This document shows, in pieces, positions 60,496 through 64,000 of a stretch of 64,000 bases of DNA. The position numbers were made by a program, and so were the translations under genes. The notes beneath the pieces are model-generated. The model ran no database searches, was not told the DNA's origin, and saw only the letters and a program-made list of their open reading frames with translations. The DNA comes from Mucilaginibacter sp. L3T2-6 (GTDB taxonomy: Bacteria > Bacteroidota > Bacteroidia > Sphingobacteriales > Sphingobacteriaceae): the NCBI RefSeq assembly GCF_030519355.1, contig NZ_JAUMKC010000009.1, forward strand, positions 62,001 to 126,000. The letters are read 5' to 3'. How positions within the stretch are numbered: position 1 is the stretch's first letter; each line of letters starts with the position of its first letter.

Positions 60496-62334
60496 TCATT
60501 TCTTCTTCTGTGCAGCTGCCGCTTGTTGCTGTTTCATCATTTCTTCCATACGGGCCTGGAAACCTGATTTCTTTTTCTTTACTTCCGGTTTCTTTTTGTT
60601 GTCCTGTATTTGGGCATGAATTTTCTTGTCGTCAACCATCAAACGGATAATATATTGCTGAAGGAAAGTCATCATGTTGGCCAGGAAGTAGTAATAATTC
60701 AAACCTGAGGGGTAGCTGTTCAGCGCCCCAAGGAAGATAATAGGGGTGATGTACCCTATATATTTCATCTGCCCGCTGGCGCCTGATATCTGGTTGTTGA
60801 AATACGTGTAAATTAATGTCGACACGGTCATCAGCAAACACATTAAGCTGATGTGGTTACCTATAAATGGAATGTTTGTGCCGAATGTGATTACCGAATC
60901 GTAGGTGGAAAGGTCATGCATCCAAAGGAAGCTTTGACCGCGAAGTTCGAACAAACTTGGGAAAAAGCGGAAGAATGCGAAGACAATCGGCATTTGTATC
61001 AGTAAAGGCAAACATCCGCCTAACGGATTTACGCCGGCCTGTTTATAAAGTTTCAGGTATTCCTGTTGTAACAGTGTTGGGTTATCCTCGCCAACTTTTG
61101 CCTTGATCTCGTCCATCTCCGGCTTTAAAATTCGCATCTTAGCCATCGAAAGGTACGATTTGTAAGTCAACGGCGATAAAACAAGCTTCAGGATAAGTGT
61201 TAGAGCCAATATGATAATACCATAGTTACTGGTGAATTGGCTCAAGAAGTTGAATACCGGCAATACCGAAAACCTGTTGATATAAGCCAGGAAGCCCCAG
61301 CCCATATAAACTTGTTTTTCTAAATGGTAGCCCTGTGTCTTCAGGAAGTTGTATTTATTGGGGCCGAAGTAAAATTCCATCGGATAACTGCCATCGCTGC
61401 TTTTGGGGATAATCACACCGGCCGTCATCTGTTTAGAATCTATTGTGTCCTGAACGTTAGTAACAACGCTCAGCTTCGATCTGGTAAAGCCTTCTTTAGC
61501 AATCAAAACGCCCGAGAAAAAGTGCGCCTGGAACGATACCCACTGCATCTTTTTGTCGGTTATCTCTTTCGAATCATCTTTTCCTTCACTCAGATAGTCA
61601 ACATCATTATCGGTGTTCATGTAATATACGGTAGAATACCGGCGTTCCTGGTCGATATCTTTTTCCTGCCTGCGCATACTGGCCGACCAGTCCACATTTA
61701 ATGAGCTTGTATTGGCAATTACCTGGTCCAGCCCGGTTGTTTTAACAGTGAGGCCAACTTTATAGCCGGTACCTTTCAGCGAGTAGATATAATCCACGTA
61801 CTGGGTAGGACTGTAGTTCAGTCGCATGGTGAGCGTTGACGAATCTTTTTCAGCCACCTGTAAATCACCGCTGGTGGGTGTAAAATATAGCTTATCGGTG
61901 TTAATGCTGTTATTACCTGCGGTGAAATTTAAGCCGAAACGGTTCTTATCACCATCAAATAATATAAGCGGCTTTTTGTTAAAGGTTTTGTAGTCTTTCA
62001 GTTCAACCGAATAAACTTTACCGCCCTGCGTGCTCAGTTTTACACGGATGTCTTTATTTTCAAGTGTAACAAATTTCTGCGTGCCGATGGTTGCTGCACC
62101 AAAAGGGCTTTTCAAAACTGCCGAGTCAACAGGCTTATTAGCAGTTTTAGCACCAGAAGTGTCGGCTTTGGCGGCAGTTACAGCAGGTGATTTTATCTGG
62201 CCTCTTTTTACAGAGTCGGCATGGGCTTGTATTTTTTCTTTTTTAAGGTCAGCCTCACTTGGCTTCATAAAAAAGAATGAAGCTCCCATTATCACCATGA
62301 TCAGGAATAATCCTGTGAATGTATTCTTATCCAT
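60496..62334 (-). CDS. yidC: membrane protein insertase YidC
   Basis: 612 residues. Inserts and folds inner-membrane proteins alone or with SecYEG. N-terminal membrane anchor (about 5-22), a large periplasmic beta-supersandwich domain (about 70-355), then the five-helix conserved core: YGIIILALTLILKLVLSPLT (with the conserved Arg/Lys region nearby), GGCLPLLIQMPIVFAFF, and a very basic tail ending AAAAQKKK for ribosome contact. An Ala/Thr/Lys-rich stretch (TAAKADTSGAKTANKP) follows the first helix. Twenty-one bp after pyrG, same strand. Confidence 0.95.
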   Translation of the reverse strand: MDKNTFTGLFLIMVIMGASFFFMKPSEADLKKEKIQAHADSVKRGQIKSPAVTAAKADTSGAKTANKPVDSAVLKSPFGAATIGTQKFVTLENKDIRVKLSTQGGKVYSVELKDYKTFNKKPLILFDGDKNRFGLNFTAGNNSINTDKLYFTPTSGDLQVAEKDSSTLTMRLNYSPTQYVDYIYSLKGTGYKVGLTVKTTGLDQVIANTSSLNVDWSASMRRQEKDIDQERRYSTVYYMNTDNDVDYLSEGKDDSKEITDKKMQWVSFQAHFFSGVLIAKEGFTRSKLSVVTNVQDTIDSKQMTAGVIIPKSSDGSYPMEFYFGPNKYNFLKTQGYHLEKQVYMGWGFLAYINRFSVLPVFNFLSQFTSNYGIIILALTLILKLVLSPLTYKSYLSMAKMRILKPEMDEIKAKVGEDNPTLLQQEYLKLYKQAGVNPLGGCLPLLIQMPIVFAFFRFFPSLFELRGQSFLWMHDLSTYDSVITFGTNIPFIGNHISLMCLLMTVSTLIYTYFNNQISGASGQMKYIGYITPIIFLGALNSYPSGLNYYYFLANMMTFLQQYIIRLMVDDKKIHAQIQDNKKKPEVKKKKSGFQARMEEMMKQQQAAAAQKKK

Positions 62335-62355
62335 TTCTAAGTATCGTACAAATAA

Positions 62356-63966
62356 TTATTGCTTACGGGCATAGGCCATCGAAGCGGCGACAAAGTTAAT
62401 AAAAAGTGGGTGCGGATTAGCAACTGTTGATTTTAATTCAGGATGGAACTGCGCGCCGATAAAAAACGGATGGTTTCTTAGCTCAACTACCTCAACCAGA
62501 TTATTTTCAGGGTTGAAGCCGGTTGGCAGCAGTCCTGCATTTTCGTAGTCCTTCAAATAATCGTTATTAAACTCATAGCGATGCCTGTGGCGCTCACTGA
62601 TGTGCGTTTTGCCATAAAATTTTTCGGCCTTGCTGCCTTTCTTTAAATCGCATGCATAAGCGCCCAAACGCATGGTGCCGCCCTTGTTTACTACCTTTTT
62701 TTGTTCCTCCATCATGCTGATCACAGGGTGGACGGTATCAGGGTTCATTTCGGTACTGCTGGCGCCTGAAAGGTTCAGTACATTTCGCGCAAATTCAACT
62801 ACGGCACATTGCATTCCAAGGCAAATACCAAAGAAAGGAATGTTGTTTTCCCGTACATAGCGTATGGCTTCAATCTTTCCTTCAAAACCGCGTTCGCCAA
62901 AGCCGGGGGCAACCAGCACGCCGTGCAGACCCTTCAGTTTTTCAACGGCATTACCCGGAGTAAGTGTTTCCGAAGGAATATATACGACCTTCACCTTCGC
63001 TTCATTTTTAGCGCCGGCATGAATAAACGCCTCTGCTATAGATTTATAGGCGTCAGGCAATTCCACATATTTACCTACCAGGCCAATTCGCACTTCGAAG
63101 GTCGGGTTTTTCAGCCTGCCTAAAAAGTCTTTCCAATGTTCCAGGTTTGGCTCATTTTTATGCGGAAGCTTTAGCTTGGCCAAAACGGTTTTATCCAGCT
63201 GTTCCTTCAGCATCAGCAATGGCACGTCGTAAATGGTTGAAGCATCAATCGACTCTACAACAGCATTCACGTTTACGTTACAGAACAAGGCTATTTTCTT
63301 GCGCAGATCGGTATTTAAATGATGTTCGGTACGGCACACCAGGATGTCTGGCTGTATACCGTACTCCAAAAGCATTTTTACTGAGTGCTGTGTTGGTTTG
63401 GTCTTTAACTCGCCGGCAGCCGCAAGGAATGGAATAAGTGTTAGATGTATCACCAGCGAGTTACCAGAACCCACTTCCCACCTGAACTGGCGCACAGCCT
63501 CGATATATGGAAGCGACTCAATGTCGCCCACAGTACCGCCTAATTCGGTTATAACGATATCAAAATCGCCGCTTTCACCCAATATCCGGATGTTGCGTTT
63601 AATCTCATCAGTAATGTGTGGTACAACCTGTACAGTTTTGCCAAGGAACTTGCCCTCGCGCTCAGCATTGATCACATTTTGGTAGATACGGCCGGTGGTA
63701 ATGTTATTTGCTTTGGAGGTAGGGGTATTCAGGAAGCGCTCGTAGTGGCCAAGGTCCAGGTCGGTTTCGGCGCCATCTTCGGTAACATAACATTCGCCGT
63801 GTTCATAAGGGTTCAGTGTTCCCGGGTCGATGTTAATATAGGGATCGAATTTTTGGATGGTGACGCGATAACCGCGCGATTGAAGGAGTTTAGCTAGTGA
63901 GGCAGAGATAATACCCTTGCCCAATGACGATGTAACGCCGCCCGTAACAAATATGTATTTAGTCAT
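62356..63966 (-). CDS. pyrG: CTP synthase
   Basis: 536 residues. Amination of UTP to CTP using glutamine. N-terminal synthetase with [60 protein letters not shown]-terminal class I glutamine amidotransferase with the nucleophile Cys in [18 protein letters not shown] and the catalytic His-Pro-Glu in [10 protein letters not shown]. Complete in the window (ATG 63966). First gene of a pyrG - yidC pair; only 34 bp of upstream sequence are visible, containing a CCGGT/ACCGG inverted repeat. Confidence 0.97.
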   Translation of the reverse strand: MTKYIFVTGGVTSSLGKGIISASLAKLLQSRGYRVTIQKFDPYINIDPGTLNPYEHGECYVTEDGAETDLDLGHYERFLNTPTSKANNITTGRIYQNVINAEREGKFLGKTVQVVPHITDEIKRNIRILGESGDFDIVITELGGTVGDIESLPYIEAVRQFRWEVGSGNSLVIHLTLIPFLAAAGELKTKPTQHSVKMLLEYGIQPDILVCRTEHHLNTDLRKKIALFCNVNVNAVVESIDASTIYDVPLLMLKEQLDKTVLAKLKLPHKNEPNLEHWKDFLGRLKNPTFEVRIGLVGKYVELPDAYKSIAEAFIHAGAKNEAKVKVVYIPSETLTPGNAVEKLKGLHGVLVAPGFGERGFEGKIEAIRYVRENNIPFFGICLGMQCAVVEFARNVLNLSGASSTEMNPDTVHPVISMMEEQKKVVNKGGTMRLGAYACDLKKGSKAEKFYGKTHISERHRHRYEFNNDYLKDYENAGLLPTGFNPENNLVEVVELRNHPFFIGAQFHPELKSTVANPHPLFINFVAASMAYARKQ

Positions 63967-64000
63967 GTTTTTTTTTGTTTGACCGGTGTTTTATACCGGA

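Overview
The window looks like chromosomal DNA of a Bacteroidota bacterium, most likely a Sphingobacteriaceae relative (Mucilaginibacter/Pedobacter type). The reasons are a fused SecDF, the TamB-TamL pair, a type IX secretion plug protein, a split HldE (separate heptose kinase and adenylyltransferase), DUF4254, the gene set around rho/pssA/purS, and many start-proximal promoter boxes of the TAnnTTTG type used by Bacteroidota. I saw no rRNA, tRNA, CRISPR array, transposase or prophage gene. The content is mostly core housekeeping, so the unusual signal lies in repeats, leaders and gene pairings.

Layout. 1-6.3 kb: dapD (cut by the window edge), hslR, a sugar-phosphate transferase, guaD, an OmpH/Skp-like lipoprotein, and gyrB preceded by two DnaA-box-like sites. 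6.3-17.2 kb: a retropepsin-like protease coupled to a multi-PAS sensor that lacks an ATPase domain, then tamL and tamB. 17.6-22 kb: the T9SS plug protein (with a palindromic repeat in its signal-peptide region), an ABC-F protein and an SGNH hydrolase. 22-28 kb: pyrD, fbaA, an iron-permease-like protein, a GNAT acetyltransferase, an HMG-CoA-lyase-like enzyme and ndh. 28-34.5 kb: secDF, then the thyA - antitoxin - doc - folA operon, then ispE. 34.5-40.2 kb: a beta-hydroxyacid dehydrogenase, a LapA-like protein, a 958-bp gene-free AT-rich interval, and the tgt - LptF/G - EamA operon with abutting start and stop codons. 40.2-45.6 kb: GT2 - ECF sigma - rsmG overlapping genes, a polysaccharide deacetylase, a truncated BlaI repressor with three operators, dprA and sixA. 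45.7-53.2 kb: a lipopolysaccharide heptose operon (rfaE1, gmhA, rfaE2, DUF4254, GT9) downstream of polX and sppA. 53.2-64 kb: folK, an Hpt protein, purS, pssA, rho, pyrF, a PPOX-family protein, a DnaQ/GIY-YIG nuclease, yidC and pyrG.

Functional links. Envelope biogenesis is strongly represented (tamB/tamL, secDF, yidC, LptF/G, OmpH, heptose genes, plug, sppA), as are nucleotide and folate metabolism (pyrD, pyrF, pyrG, purS, thyA, folA, folK).

Standout observations. (1) The thyA-folA operon carries a Doc-type toxin-antitoxin pair with its own near-leaderless promoter. thyA itself has a 9-bp tandem repeat in its leader and a roughly nine-codon insertion resembling a purine-rich repeat seen at two other sites in the window. 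(2) A palindromic repeat has been absorbed into the N-terminus of the T9SS plug protein. (3) PolX has lost its DNA polymerase carboxylates. (4) There is a truncated BlaI with three intact operator dyads. (5) The sensor without ATPase domain shares an 8-nt overlap with a cytosolic retropepsin. (6) A 958-bp interval contains a very AT-rich block bounded by a 12-bp direct repeat. All calls come from reading the sequence; no searches were run.
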